Positions 55,540 through 64,000 of a stretch of DNA of 64,000 nucleotides are shown in pieces. The DNA comes from Verrucomicrobiia bacterium (GTDB lineage Bacteria > Verrucomicrobiota > Verrucomicrobiia > Palsa-1439), in contig DATLVI010000013.1 in the NCBI GenBank assembly GCA_035577545.1, positions 1 through 64,000 of the forward strand, in the 5' to 3' direction. The position numbers were made by a program, and so were the translations under genes. The notes under the pieces are model-generated. The model saw nothing but the letters and a program-made list of their open reading frames with translations. It searched no databases and had not been told where the DNA came from. The number at the start of each line of letters is the position of its first letter. Positions within the stretch are counted from its first letter, which is position 1.

Positions 55540-56181
55540 TCAGTTCAGTTCAACGGTTTTCAAGAGTTCCTCGCGCAGGACCTCGCGACTGCGACGACGG
55601 CGTTCCTCGGTGCCGAGACCCTCGGGATTCCAGAGGCTGAACGGGCGGCCAAACGTAATGCCGATGGTTTCACGGCGCAGCCAGTTGCGACCGACATATG
55701 GCTTGCGCGTGTCCCGCACCACGACAGGCAGAATCGCGGCGCCACCAAGCAGCGCAATCGAGCCCGCGCCCGGCTTGAAAATGGGTTCGCCACCGAGCAC
55801 CGACTGCTCGCTGAGGCGAATCCCGCCTTCCGGAAATATAACCACACAGCGGGCCGCGCGAAGACGACGGATCGCTTCGCGTGCCGCGCTATGGTCGATG
55901 CGGGATCGATCGACGGGGAAACAGCCAACGGTGCGCAGCAATCCCGCCAACCACGGCTTGCGAAACAGTTCAACCATTGTCATGAACTCGACCGGGCGGG
56001 GCATCACCGCACCTAGGAGCGGTGGATCCAGGAAACTGATGTGGTTGCAGACAACAAGGAGACCACCGTCCCGGGGAATCCGTTCTCGACCGATGATGCG
56101 GGTGCGGAAGATAAGGCGAAAGATGATTGAGAAAAGAAACTTACCGACACCGTAATAGAGGAGGTAGAAGCCGGGACGCAC
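55540..56181 (-). CDS. plsC: 1-acyl-sn-glycerol-3-phosphate acyltransferase (PlsC)
   Basis: PlsC makes phosphatidic acid from lysophosphatidate and acyl-ACP/CoA at the inner membrane. Motif I NHISFLDP, motif III FPEGG and the VDRSR and ILPVVVR segments are present. The start is uncertain. I use GTG 56181 (213 aa, VRPGFYLLYYGVGKFLF); the frame continues to a TTG at 56292, but that extension is not PlsC-like and would cover the operator-like palindrome at 56278. It is 21 nt upstream of the alpha/beta hydrolase gene. Confidence 0.88.
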   Translation of the reverse strand: MRPGFYLLYYGVGKFLFSIIFRLIFRTRIIGRERIPRDGGLLVVCNHISFLDPPLLGAVMPRPVEFMTMVELFRKPWLAGLLRTVGCFPVDRSRIDHSAAREAIRRLRAARCVVIFPEGGIRLSEQSVLGGEPIFKPGAGSIALLGGAAILPVVVRDTRKPYVGRNWLRRETIGITFGRPFSLWNPEGLGTEERRRRSREVLREELLKTVELN

Positions 56182-56277
56182 GGCGTTTTGTACACAAAAA
56201 GGAGCAGCGCTGCAACCCTGCGGGGTGGTTTTGGCGGGAAGGAAGGTTTTTGCACCGCGCCACGAAAGCCCTTTATG

Positions 56278-56287
56278 AAAGCGCTTT
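56278..56287. promoter_or_regulatory. LacI/GalR-type operator-like palindrome
   Basis: AAAGCGCTTT is a perfect 10-bp palindrome with the central CG step typical of LacI-family operators. It lies 10 nt upstream of the -35 box of the LacI-family gene and in the divergent gap with plsC, so autoregulation is likely. Confidence 0.55.
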
Positions 56288-56297
56288 AACAATGAGA

Positions 56298-56326
56298 TTG
56301 ACTGTATTTGGGCTTGCTTCTAAGAT
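56298..56326 (+). promoter_or_regulatory. Sigma-70 promoter of LacI-family gene
   Basis: -35 TTGACT (56298-56303), 17-nt spacer, -10 TAAGAT (56321-56326). The predicted start near 56333 leaves a leader of about 100 nt before the ATG at 56434. Confidence 0.5.
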
Positions 56327-56433
56327 AATGGGGTCGTACACGAAGCTGCGCCTCAGGCGAGGTTTGGCAAACGATTGCAGACCCGAGGCATTGATGGTTT
56401 CAGGTACTCTGGCCAAGACGAAAGGCAACTCGA

Positions 56434-57492
56434 ATGAGCGAGTCCAAGAAGCGATACACGATTAAGGATATTGCCGAGCAGAGCGGCGTGTCCCTCTCCA
56501 CAGTTTCGCTTGTATTGAATGATAACCCACGAATCAGCCAGTCCACACGCGAGCGTGTTCTCAAAACCATCGAGCGACTTGGGTATCAACCAAACCGCAT
56601 GGCCCGTGCACTTGCCTGGCGGCATACACGGACACTGGCGGTTCTGGTGCCCCAACTCCGCCACGCGTTCGCCGACGTGTATTTCGGCGAGATTGTCAGC
56701 GGCATCTACGATCGCGCGAGCCGACTCGGTTACAAGATTCTGCTGGAAGTCGCCCGCAACGAGTTTATTGAGAGCAAGGACTATCTGCAGCTCTACGACC
56801 AGAAGTTCATCGATGGTATCATGTTCATCGGGGCAAATTCCCGACACCGCTTCATTGCCGAGCTCGCGGACGGCACGCGCCCGTTCATGCTGGTGAACAA
56901 CTATAGCAAGGAATTTGATCTCAATTACGTCGTGTCGAATTACCGCTACGGCGGATGGCAGGCGGCGAAGCATCTGGTGCGGTTGGGACATCGGCGCATC
57001 GGGTTTATCTCCGGGGGTGTTGCCGAAATCCAAACGAGCCAGGACATCCTCGAATCGTTCAAGGAAGTTCTCGACGAGAGCGGGATTGCCTACGATCCGA
57101 AACTGATCGTGGACGGTTGGTTGACGGAGGAAGGCGGGATGAAAGCCGCCGAGGAATTGCTGCGCCAGAACTCCGACGTCACCGCGATTTTTGCGTTGAA
57201 CGACAAGATGGCGTTGGGCGCGATGAAGAAAATGAATGAACTCGGGTTACGGGTGCCGCAGGACGTCGCCGTGGTCGGTTTTGATGACATCCCGCAGGCA
57301 AGTTTTGCGATTCCGGGCCTGACCACCATTCACCAGCCGCTCTACGAAATCGGCAAGCTTGCCTGTGAACGCATGGTCGAGTTGATTCATGGGAAGGTCA
57401 ATCGCGTACAGGAAGTAATTCCGATTTATCTGACAATCCGTGAGTCCTGCGGAGCGCGGCTGAAGGAAGCGCCTGCTGTCAAGACTGTGTGA
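56434..57492 (+). CDS. LacI/GalR-family transcriptional regulator
   Basis: 352 residues: N-terminal HTH and hinge (YTIKDIAEQSGVSLSTVSLVLNDNPRIS ... RMARALA) and a periplasmic-binding-protein-like sensor domain (VVGFDDIPQASFAIPGLTTIHQP). It precedes three alpha-glucan genes on the same strand, 20 nt before the CBM48 protein, so a maltodextrin- or starch-responsive regulator is the natural inference. The effector cannot be read from sequence. Confidence 0.94.
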   Translation: MSESKKRYTIKDIAEQSGVSLSTVSLVLNDNPRISQSTRERVLKTIERLGYQPNRMARALAWRHTRTLAVLVPQLRHAFADVYFGEIVSGIYDRASRLGYKILLEVARNEFIESKDYLQLYDQKFIDGIMFIGANSRHRFIAELADGTRPFMLVNNYSKEFDLNYVVSNYRYGGWQAAKHLVRLGHRRIGFISGGVAEIQTSQDILESFKEVLDESGIAYDPKLIVDGWLTEEGGMKAAEELLRQNSDVTAIFALNDKMALGAMKKMNELGLRVPQDVAVVGFDDIPQASFAIPGLTTIHQPLYEIGKLACERMVELIHGKVNRVQEVIPIYLTIRESCGARLKEAPAVKTV

Positions 57493-57512
57493 ACTGAACC
57501 GGGACGATTACC

Positions 57513-58154
57513 ATGTGTGTGAAGCGCCGCCTTGCGCTGTTTCTTAGTGCTTCTCTTGTCATCAACGCTCGCGGCGCCGTTTCGACCCTTTCGAGCGACG
57601 ACGCAACCGACCTGACGTTCAAGTATACCGGCCCCGGTGCCAGGACGGTCGGCGTTGCGGGTGAATTTAGCAACTGGAGCGAACTTCCCATGGCGAGGGA
57701 TGGTTCCGGCGTTTGGTCACGGACGCTTCATCTCAAGCCCGGCTACTACGGGTACAAGCTTATCGTCGACGGGGAGTGGATCCTTGATCCCGTTTCTTCC
57801 ACGCATAAAGTAGTCAATGACATCGAGGATTCCGCCGTTTCCGTGGGCGGTGTCCTGCCGGCGGTGGCAACACCCGATCCGGGCGCTCCCCGCGACACGC
57901 CGACCACGTTCTCTTACACCGATGCCAATGCCAGGAGCGTCTCCATCGCCGGCGAGTTCAACCAGTGGAGCGCCACGGCAAACCCGATGCAGAAGGACCC
58001 GCAGGGCTTCTGGACAGCCACCATCCCGCTCAAGCCGGGCAAATACCCGTACAAGTTCGTGGTCGATGGGACTTGGAAGGCTGATCCGTTGAGTCCCGAT
58101 GGGGCCGATGATGGTTTCGGCGGGAAGAACTCGGTGAAGACCGTTGGCCCTTGA
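57513..58154 (+). CDS. Exported tandem-CBM48 glycogen-binding protein
   Basis: 213 residues with a signal peptide (about 1-22) and two copies of the CBM48/AMPK-beta-type module, each with VAGEFSNW/IAGEFNQW, a GYYGYKLIVDGEW/GKYPYKFVVDGTW strand and DP. No catalytic domain follows, so this is a stand-alone alpha-glucan-binding protein, unusual because CBM48 normally precedes GH13 domains. It may capture starch or glycogen for the exported GH13 enzyme of the same locus. Confidence 0.85.
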   Translation: MCVKRRLALFLSASLVINARGAVSTLSSDDATDLTFKYTGPGARTVGVAGEFSNWSELPMARDGSGVWSRTLHLKPGYYGYKLIVDGEWILDPVSSTHKVVNDIEDSAVSVGGVLPAVATPDPGAPRDTPTTFSYTDANARSVSIAGEFNQWSATANPMQKDPQGFWTATIPLKPGKYPYKFVVDGTWKADPLSPDGADDGFGGKNSVKTVGP

Positions 58155-58223
58155 GGTTGCGGGACTTGCCTTCTAACATATCCATGCAGTCAAAGCGTAA
58201 TCACCGCCTCTAACGAACCGAGC

Positions 58224-59969
58224 ATGTCCACACACGAACCCGCCAACGCCTGCATGCGGCATGAGCCACAGTCGCGCCGCTTCATTAACGCGCTGGGTGA
58301 TGGCCGGGTCATCGTCAAGTTGCAAAGCACTTGCGATATGATTCAGGATGCCCACCTCGTTTGGCGGACCGGCAACAAGGAGCGCAAGCACGAACTGAAA
58401 CGGTTGGGGAGTGTCAACGGAACCGAATTCTTCTCCGCGAACGTGCCGGCGCTCAAGTCGGGTAAATACGTTTTTCATGTACACGCCTGTGGCCAGCCGC
58501 GGTGGCTAACACCGCAGGGTCTGGAGCCAAACTCCGCCAGGCCGAAGACGTGGTTCCGATACGAAGCGCGTGGTCATGCGCCATTCGCGACGCCCGCGTG
58601 GGTTCGTGATGCGGTTTTCTACCAGATCTTTCCAGAGCGTTTCTGCAACGGCGACCCATCGAATGACCCGCTCAACACCGAGCCGTGGGGCTCGCCGCCA
58701 ACGATCCGCAACTTCATGGGAGGCGATCTGCAGGGCATTTTCGACAAGTTGGACTACCTCAGCGGCCTCGGCATCACCGCGCTTTATCTCACGCCAATCT
58801 TCCAGAGCGCCAGTAGCCATAAGTACGACATTATCGACTACTTCACGGTGGACGAGCATTTTGGCGACATGGGGCTGCTGCGCAAACTTGTCGATGCGTG
58901 CCACACGCGCGGCATCCGTGTGATCCTCGACGCAGTCTTCAACCACTGTTCCAATCTCCACCCCTTCTTCGTCGACGTGAAAAAGAATGGGCGTCGCTCG
59001 CGTTATTGGAACTGGTTCTTCGTCAAGAAGTGGCCGATCCCTGACCGCTTCGCGCACCACAAGGACGCGCTCGAGTGGTATGAATGTTGGTGGGGTTACC
59101 ATACGCTGCCGAAACTCAATTACTCGAATCCGGAAGTGGAAGAGTACTTTCTCAAAGTCGCCCAGTTCTGGCTGCGCGAGGGGCACACCGACGGTTGGCG
59201 GCTCGACGTACCGAACGAGGTAATTCAGACGTTCTGGCCCAAGTTCCGCCACGCGGTGAAGGAAGCCAACCCCGAGGCGTATATCGTCGGGGAGATTTGG
59301 GACGATGCCACGGCGTGGCTGATGGGTGACCAGTTCGACGCGGTCATGAACTACCGGTTCCAGAAAGCCCTGCTCGGCTACTTCGCCGAGAAAACACTCG
59401 ACACGAAGGCGCTCGACCACACCATGCGTCAAATCATGCTCGATTACCCGGAGCAGGCCACGGCGGTAATGCTCAACCTGCTGGGCAGTCATGACACGGC
59501 ACGGCCCATGACCGCCGCGAAAGGTGACGTGGCCGCGTTGAAGCTGATGGCGGCGATGCAGTTCACCTTTGAAGGCGCGCCGTGTATTTACTACGGTGAC
59601 GAGATCGGCATGGAAGGTGGAAAGGATCCCGACTGCCGCCGCTGTTACCCATGGCACAAACCCGATCTACAAAACCGCCCTCTCTTCGACTATTACCAGA
59701 AGCTGATCGCAATTCGGAAGGCGAACCCCGCCTTGCGGACCGGGACCTTCGAGCCGTTTCTGGTGGATAACGAGCGCGAATTGTACGCGTACGAGCGTCG
59801 CGCGGAGGGCAACCGCTGTATCGTCGTGCTTAACCGTAGCGGGTTGAAGCACACGGTGGCATTGCCGACAAGACTCGTAGCGGCCGAACTTCTCACGGGC
59901 AGTGCCGTGAAAGGCGACGAGTTGGTTGTCCCCGCTCGTCAGGCGGCGATACTGCGAGTCGAGGCCTAG
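58224..59969 (+). CDS. Cytosolic GH13 alpha-glycosidase (neopullulanase/cyclomaltodextrinase-like)
   Basis: 581 residues, no signal peptide. An N-terminal beta domain (about 1-125) is CBM34-like, then the GH13 barrel starts at WVRDAVFYQIFPERF. Catalytic residues are D328 (GWRLDV), E357 (GEIW) and D424 (SHD). A short C-terminal domain (CIVVLNRSGLKH) ends the protein. The layout fits GH13_20 enzymes that hydrolyse cyclodextrins, pullulan or maltodextrins inside the cell. The gene starts 69 nt after the CBM48 gene. Confidence 0.92.
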   Translation: MSTHEPANACMRHEPQSRRFINALGDGRVIVKLQSTCDMIQDAHLVWRTGNKERKHELKRLGSVNGTEFFSANVPALKSGKYVFHVHACGQPRWLTPQGLEPNSARPKTWFRYEARGHAPFATPAWVRDAVFYQIFPERFCNGDPSNDPLNTEPWGSPPTIRNFMGGDLQGIFDKLDYLSGLGITALYLTPIFQSASSHKYDIIDYFTVDEHFGDMGLLRKLVDACHTRGIRVILDAVFNHCSNLHPFFVDVKKNGRRSRYWNWFFVKKWPIPDRFAHHKDALEWYECWWGYHTLPKLNYSNPEVEEYFLKVAQFWLREGHTDGWRLDVPNEVIQTFWPKFRHAVKEANPEAYIVGEIWDDATAWLMGDQFDAVMNYRFQKALLGYFAEKTLDTKALDHTMRQIMLDYPEQATAVMLNLLGSHDTARPMTAAKGDVAALKLMAAMQFTFEGAPCIYYGDEIGMEGGKDPDCRRCYPWHKPDLQNRPLFDYYQKLIAIRKANPALRTGTFEPFLVDNERELYAYERRAEGNRCIVVLNRSGLKHTVALPTRLVAAELLTGSAVKGDELVVPARQAAILRVEA

Positions 59970-60024
59970 CTCGGTGGCTTTCTTCAACGGCGTTTAGTAG
60001 TGTGAACCGGAGGGCGCAACTGAC

Positions 60025-62532
60025 ATGCAGTCATTACGAATAATTCACCTGACAGTTCTGTTCTCGATCGTGATGGTCTTGGATTCGCACTGGCTTCTGG
60101 CTGCCAATGAACAACCGGGTCAGAGGAAGTTTGAATTCTCCTATCGTCCCAGGGACGACGCCTCGCTGCGCAAGGACATGGAAATCCATTCGGTGAATCT
60201 CGCGGGATCGTTCAACGACTGGAGCGCCTCGGCCATGCCAATGACCGATCGCGGTGACGGCACCTACGTCAAGGAACTCAATCTCGATGAGGGATTGTAC
60301 CATTATAAATTCGTGATCAACGGAACTACCTGGGTGCAGGATCCGAAGAGCGATCTTTCGTTGCGCGAGGACGACGGGCACAACGGTTTCAATTCCGGCG
60401 TATTTGTCGGCGAGCAGGGCAAGGATTTCGGGGCCGCGGCGCCCAACGACATCAACCTGGCCGCCGTGCGTCACTACCCGGGACAAATCCGCTATTTCAA
60501 CGTCGTTTCAGGTGACCAGGCGGATGTAAAGCTTCGGACTTTGCATAACGACGTCCAGCGCGTGGTGCTGCATTGGCGTGACCGGGGCGATCGGGATGTG
60601 CCCATGCGGCGTGGCGAGACGCTATCCGGTTTTGATTATTGGAGTGCGTCGGTGCTCATCGAAGGCGCGAACAGAACGGCATCGTACTACTTCACGCTTA
60701 CGGATGGTCCGACGACAAGGATGTACGGGGCTGGGGACAACGGCGTGGGGAAGGGCGCGCAGTGGTTTACCGCTGATCTAACGGACAGGTTCCCGACCCC
60801 GGCTTGGGCGCGGAATGTGGTCTGGTACCAGATTTTCCCCGAACGGTTTCGTAATGGCACGGCTGAAAATGATCCGCCGCACACGCTTCCATGGCGCTGG
60901 GATTGGTACAAACTGGCGGCATGGGAAAGGCCACGGGAGGGCCTTCCATTTTCGAATGATTGGTACGGGCGCCGTTTTGGCGGTGATTTTCAAGGAGTGA
61001 TGAGCGAGCTGCCCTACTTTCGCGAGTTGGGTGTGACGGCGTTGTACTTTTGTCCCGTCTTCGAGTCGAGTTCAAACCACGGCTACGACACGACGGATTA
61101 CCGCCACATTTCGCAGTATTTTGGCTTCAAAGGTGACAACGAGGAGATCATCGCCCACGAAACGCTCGATCCCAAGACATGGAAGTGGACGCCAGCGGAC
61201 AAGTTGTTCCTGCAATTCATCAAAGCCGCGCACGCGCAAGGACTAAAGGTCATCCTCGATGGCGTGTTCAATCACATGGGCCGAAACAGTTTCGCCCTGC
61301 GCGATGTGCTCGCCAACGGCAAGAAATCACCGTATGCGGATTGGTTCGAGGTGACGGATTGGGGGCCACCCGTGAAGTACCACTCCTGGGACAACGGCGG
61401 GGCGATGCCGGTCTTTCACAAGGATTCCCAAAAGGGTTACGCGTCTGACTCCGCGAAACAATACATCTTTAACATCACGCGTCGTTGGATGGACCCAAAT
61501 GGCGACGGCGATCCGAACGATGGCGTGGACGGCTGGCGGCTTGACGTCGCCCAGGATGTCCCGGCCCCGTTCTGGATCGACTGGCGGAAGCACGTGAAAG
61601 GTATCAATTCCAATGCGTACATCACCGGCGAAATCTGGGGTGTGGCGTCGAAGTATTTGCAGGGCGATGAGTGGGACGCGGTGATGAACTACCAGTTCGC
61701 AATGCGCGCGATCCATTATTTCATCGACCAGAGGCGTAAAGTTTCCGCCAGTGAGTTTGACCGCCAACTCAAGGAATTGTTGGCGGCGTATCCCCGGCAG
61801 GCCGACTACGTCATGCAGAACCTTTATGACTCACATGATACCGATCGGCTCGTGAGCATGATCGCCAACCCGGACCGCGATTATAACCAGGGCAATCGCG
61901 CGCAAGACGGCGCAACCTACAATGGGTCGAAGCCGGGCGCCTCCGCCTATCACATCCTGAAACTCATGGCGACGTTTCAGATGACATTCCTCGGCGCGCC
62001 GATGATCTGGTACGGGGATGAAGAGGGTATGTTCGGCGCGGGAGATCCGACGGACCGGAAACCGATGCTCTGGAGCGATCTCGATCCGTACGATAACCCG
62101 CAAGATGTCGTGATGCCGGATGTGTTTGAGCATTACCGCCGCGTGATTGCGATTCGCAATACCTACCCCGCGCTGCGCATCGGCGATTTCGAAACACTGT
62201 TGACGGATGACAAGAATGATCTGTATGGCTTCACGCGCGCTTGCAATGGGAGTGTTGTGGCTGTGATCATGAATAACAGCGACAAGGACCAGTCGGTCGA
62301 TCTAACCGTCCCTTTTCCCACTGGCACCCGCGTCATCGACGTGATGACAGCCGCGCCGGTTGACTTCTACCAGGCTTCGGCCCAGAGCCTGGGCTTTCCG
62401 AATTTTGAGAAGGGCGCCACGGTTAGGGCGTTGCGGCTCGGACCGAACGCCGGCCCAGCGTACATTGTGCGCGACGGAAAGCTCCACCTGGATTTGGCAG
62501 GGAAAAGTGCGGCGATCCTGGTGAAACAGTAG
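60025..62532 (+). CDS. Exported GH13 alpha-amylase/pullulanase-like enzyme with CBM48
   Basis: 835 residues with a signal peptide (cleavage near WLLAANE). Residues about 50-130 form a CBM48 module (LAGSFNDW ... YHYKFVINGTTWVQDP). A second beta domain (about 165-250) is followed by the GH13 barrel from WARNVVWYQIFPERF. Catalytic residues are D507 (GWRLDV), E536 (GEIW) and D605 (SHD). The C-terminal domain closes with SAAILVK. It likely acts on extracellular alpha-glucan upstream of the cytosolic GH13 enzyme. Stop is 21 nt from the convergent partial gene. Confidence 0.92.
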   Translation: MQSLRIIHLTVLFSIVMVLDSHWLLAANEQPGQRKFEFSYRPRDDASLRKDMEIHSVNLAGSFNDWSASAMPMTDRGDGTYVKELNLDEGLYHYKFVINGTTWVQDPKSDLSLREDDGHNGFNSGVFVGEQGKDFGAAAPNDINLAAVRHYPGQIRYFNVVSGDQADVKLRTLHNDVQRVVLHWRDRGDRDVPMRRGETLSGFDYWSASVLIEGANRTASYYFTLTDGPTTRMYGAGDNGVGKGAQWFTADLTDRFPTPAWARNVVWYQIFPERFRNGTAENDPPHTLPWRWDWYKLAAWERPREGLPFSNDWYGRRFGGDFQGVMSELPYFRELGVTALYFCPVFESSSNHGYDTTDYRHISQYFGFKGDNEEIIAHETLDPKTWKWTPADKLFLQFIKAAHAQGLKVILDGVFNHMGRNSFALRDVLANGKKSPYADWFEVTDWGPPVKYHSWDNGGAMPVFHKDSQKGYASDSAKQYIFNITRRWMDPNGDGDPNDGVDGWRLDVAQDVPAPFWIDWRKHVKGINSNAYITGEIWGVASKYLQGDEWDAVMNYQFAMRAIHYFIDQRRKVSASEFDRQLKELLAAYPRQADYVMQNLYDSHDTDRLVSMIANPDRDYNQGNRAQDGATYNGSKPGASAYHILKLMATFQMTFLGAPMIWYGDEEGMFGAGDPTDRKPMLWSDLDPYDNPQDVVMPDVFEHYRRVIAIRNTYPALRIGDFETLLTDDKNDLYGFTRACNGSVVAVIMNNSDKDQSVDLTVPFPTGTRVIDVMTAAPVDFYQASAQSLGFPNFEKGATVRALRLGPNAGPAYIVRDGKLHLDLAGKSAAILVKQ

Positions 62533-62553
62533 ACGCGACCGGGAGATTCCTCG

Positions 62554-64000
62554 CTACGGCGACACCAGATGCACGCGATAGAATCGTCCCACCACTGCGG
62601 TTGTGTCCGTCGTGGACGTTGACGGCCCGCTGGCGGTGATGTCGGGGCCGGCCACGTCGGTGAACGCTCCCGTCAGTGTGTCTGTTGACTGCAGGTGGTA
62701 GGTCTTGCCATTGACACTGTCCCACGTGATCGTATTGACGTTGCCAACGCGGGTGATGCTGGTGATTCGCATGATCGAAGCGCTATTCGTGGGATCCGTG
62801 CCGGCCATGAATTCCTGCGAGTTCGAGAGGCCGTCACCGTCGGAATCGGCATTTGCCACGCTCGGGTCCAAGGGATTGAATCCGTATTGCAGCGACCAGT
62901 AATCAGGGATCCCATCGCCGGCATAACTGTTCGTGCCATATGTGACGACGATCGAATTGGCCCCGGCGGCGTTATTAAAGGCGCCATGCACGTGGACGCG
63001 TCCCGTGAACGTATCATAATCCGCCCCGGGCGGCACATAGTAGGCGCCGTTGGTGACGACCATGACCGGCGGACCGCCAGCGGGGATGCGCAGATACGCG
63101 TCGTAGTTTAAAGTGCCCGCCGTGTGTTTGTTGATGTCTGCTCGTGTGTTCGAGGCGTTCTCGGTGATCGTAATGTCGAACCGTTGTTTCTCCAGCAGCA
63201 TGTTGTTGAACGTCATTGTGCTCCAGCCGCTCGGTAATTTCGGCGCGAAATAGCAGGCGTGGTTGGTCGCTTGCGGCTTGTAATCGAGAAACATCATCAT
63301 CTGGTCGACAAGCGTCGAGTGTGACTCCCAAACATTGGGCCAGGCAGTCTGGAGCCAGAAGCCTGGATATTTCTGGAGGCCGGTCGTCGGCGCAATCTGC
63401 TCGGAGCCCAACCCGACCGGGCCGAGTTTCGCAATGAGCTTGTCGAGCATGGCCAGGTTCGTCGTTACCAATGTCTTCCCGCCGACATAATCCTGCCAGC
63501 GTGTGTAGTATTCGCCGTACCAGGAGGATGCGAGGAACCACGGGCTGTGCAGGTACGCACCCGCAGCGGTATTCCAGTAATTATCGGTGTTGCCGTTGAC
63601 GTTGTGTGCGTAGCGATCCGCCAAACCAACGACGCCGGGATAGTTCACGGTATCGTTCTCGATGAGGTTGTCGGTGTACGGTCCGCCGGTGCACGTGGCG
63701 CACGTACCAACGGCCTGGCGGCCGTTGACCCACTCGACCACATTGGTCATGCGCGGATCATTCGGCGCATAGACCTCGTAAGGAACCACCAAGCCGAGAT
63801 GACTGATGTCGGCGGGTTCAACCCGATTATCAATCCGCGCGTCGATACCGGTCTTGATGCCGGTGGCGCGAGAGTGGAATGTGGTCGCCCAACTGTTGCT
63901 GCCGACGTAGGTTGCGATGTTGGCGGCGTCATTCAAACCGCGGACGATGCTGCCGTTGGAATAGATGAACAGGCCGAAGGAATCCTCCCAGACATTGTTA
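62554..64000 (-). CDS. Exported glucoamylase-like protein, 5'-truncated by window edge
   Basis: About 481 C-terminal residues of a larger protein; the frame runs off the right edge. The visible catalytic part has NNVWEDSFGLFIYSNG, WYGEYYTRWQDYVGG and GLGSEQIAPTTG, a helical-barrel style reminiscent of GH15 glucoamylases, in which a Glu in a xEQ segment acts as base; this family call is tentative. Then come a beta-sandwich, a TSP3-like linker ending DSDGDGLSNSQEFMAGTDPTN, and a last beta domain ending GRFYRVHLVSP, common at the end of verrucomicrobial exported proteins. Convergent with the exported GH13 gene. Confidence 0.7.
   Translation of the reverse strand, partial: NNVWEDSFGLFIYSNGSIVRGLNDAANIATYVGSNSWATTFHSRATGIKTGIDARIDNRVEPADISHLGLVVPYEVYAPNDPRMTNVVEWVNGRQAVGTCATCTGGPYTDNLIENDTVNYPGVVGLADRYAHNVNGNTDNYWNTAAGAYLHSPWFLASSWYGEYYTRWQDYVGGKTLVTTNLAMLDKLIAKLGPVGLGSEQIAPTTGLQKYPGFWLQTAWPNVWESHSTLVDQMMMFLDYKPQATNHACYFAPKLPSGWSTMTFNNMLLEKQRFDITITENASNTRADINKHTAGTLNYDAYLRIPAGGPPVMVVTNGAYYVPPGADYDTFTGRVHVHGAFNNAAGANSIVVTYGTNSYAGDGIPDYWSLQYGFNPLDPSVANADSDGDGLSNSQEFMAGTDPTNSASIMRITSITRVGNVNTITWDSVNGKTYHLQSTDTLTGAFTDVAGPDITASGPSTSTTDTTAVVGRFYRVHLVSP

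Overview
This window is a GC-rich (about 60% by eye) bacterial chromosome segment, most likely from the Verrucomicrobiota (a Pedosphaera/Limisphaerales-like lineage). This assignment is inference. It rests on two PEP-CTERM surface proteins beside an autotransporter with PATR-type repeats, an NfeD-NfeD-FloA cluster, a secreted enzyme ending in a DxDxDG linker plus a Tyr-Arg-Val tail typical of that phylum, an EF-P with a non-lysine loop tip, and exopolysaccharide genes. There is no prophage, plasmid backbone, IS element or CRISPR array. One tRNA gene, tRNA-Lys(TTT), is present.

Layout. 1-12.3 kb (+) is a dense housekeeping run: recA (truncated by the window edge), alaS, serS, tilS, aroB, an uncharacterised nuclease-like gene, dprA, topA and xerC. 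12.4-18.7 kb (-) holds a small unknown gene, efp, a KdsD-type sugar-phosphate isomerase, the GDP-fucose genes fcl and gmd, an RmlC-type epimerase, a NusG/RfaH-like antiterminator and mtnP. This is mostly surface-polysaccharide supply. 18.9-23.0 kb (-) carries a pseudopilin and an nfeD-nfeD-floA-unknown operon for membrane microdomains. 23.2-25.4 kb (+) has a PstS-like lipoprotein and a TPR protein. 25.5-28.6 kb (-) is a cytosolic PAS-GAF histidine kinase with a NarL-type regulator (ATGA overlap) and a CBS-pair protein.

28.8-36.1 kb is the accessory, repeat-rich part. It contains an ORF with a 112-nt exact internal duplication, tandem hairpin repeats, two paralogous PEP-CTERM genes (the second with a candidate structured leader that has a partner copy after the gene), a 1013-residue autotransporter, a block of dispersed intergenic repeats, tRNA-Lys and a degraded copy of the tRNA 3' end. 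36.2-48.6 kb holds a very large site-2 protease, recQ, a rhomboid protease, glnE, two small membrane proteins, an SsnA-type amidohydrolase and an aldo/keto reductase. 48.7-54.0 kb (+) is a system II cytochrome c maturation pair (ResB and CcsA) translationally coupled to cstA. 54.0-56.2 kb (-) has a second rhomboid, an alpha/beta hydrolase and a PlsC acyltransferase.

56.3-64 kb is an alpha-glucan utilisation locus: a LacI-family regulator with a visible promoter and operator-like palindrome, a secreted tandem-CBM48 protein, a cytosolic GH13 enzyme, an exported CBM48-GH13 enzyme and, convergent, a truncated exported glucoamylase-like protein. The likely flow is extracellular alpha-glucan cleavage, uptake (no transporter is seen here) and cytosolic maltodextrin hydrolysis.

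The most unusual items are the hairpin and leader elements around the PEP-CTERM genes, the near-identical duplication at 29 kb, EF-P with Asn at its functional tip, the nuclease-like gene between aroB and dprA, and the dispersed intergenic palindromes at 35.3-35.7 kb.
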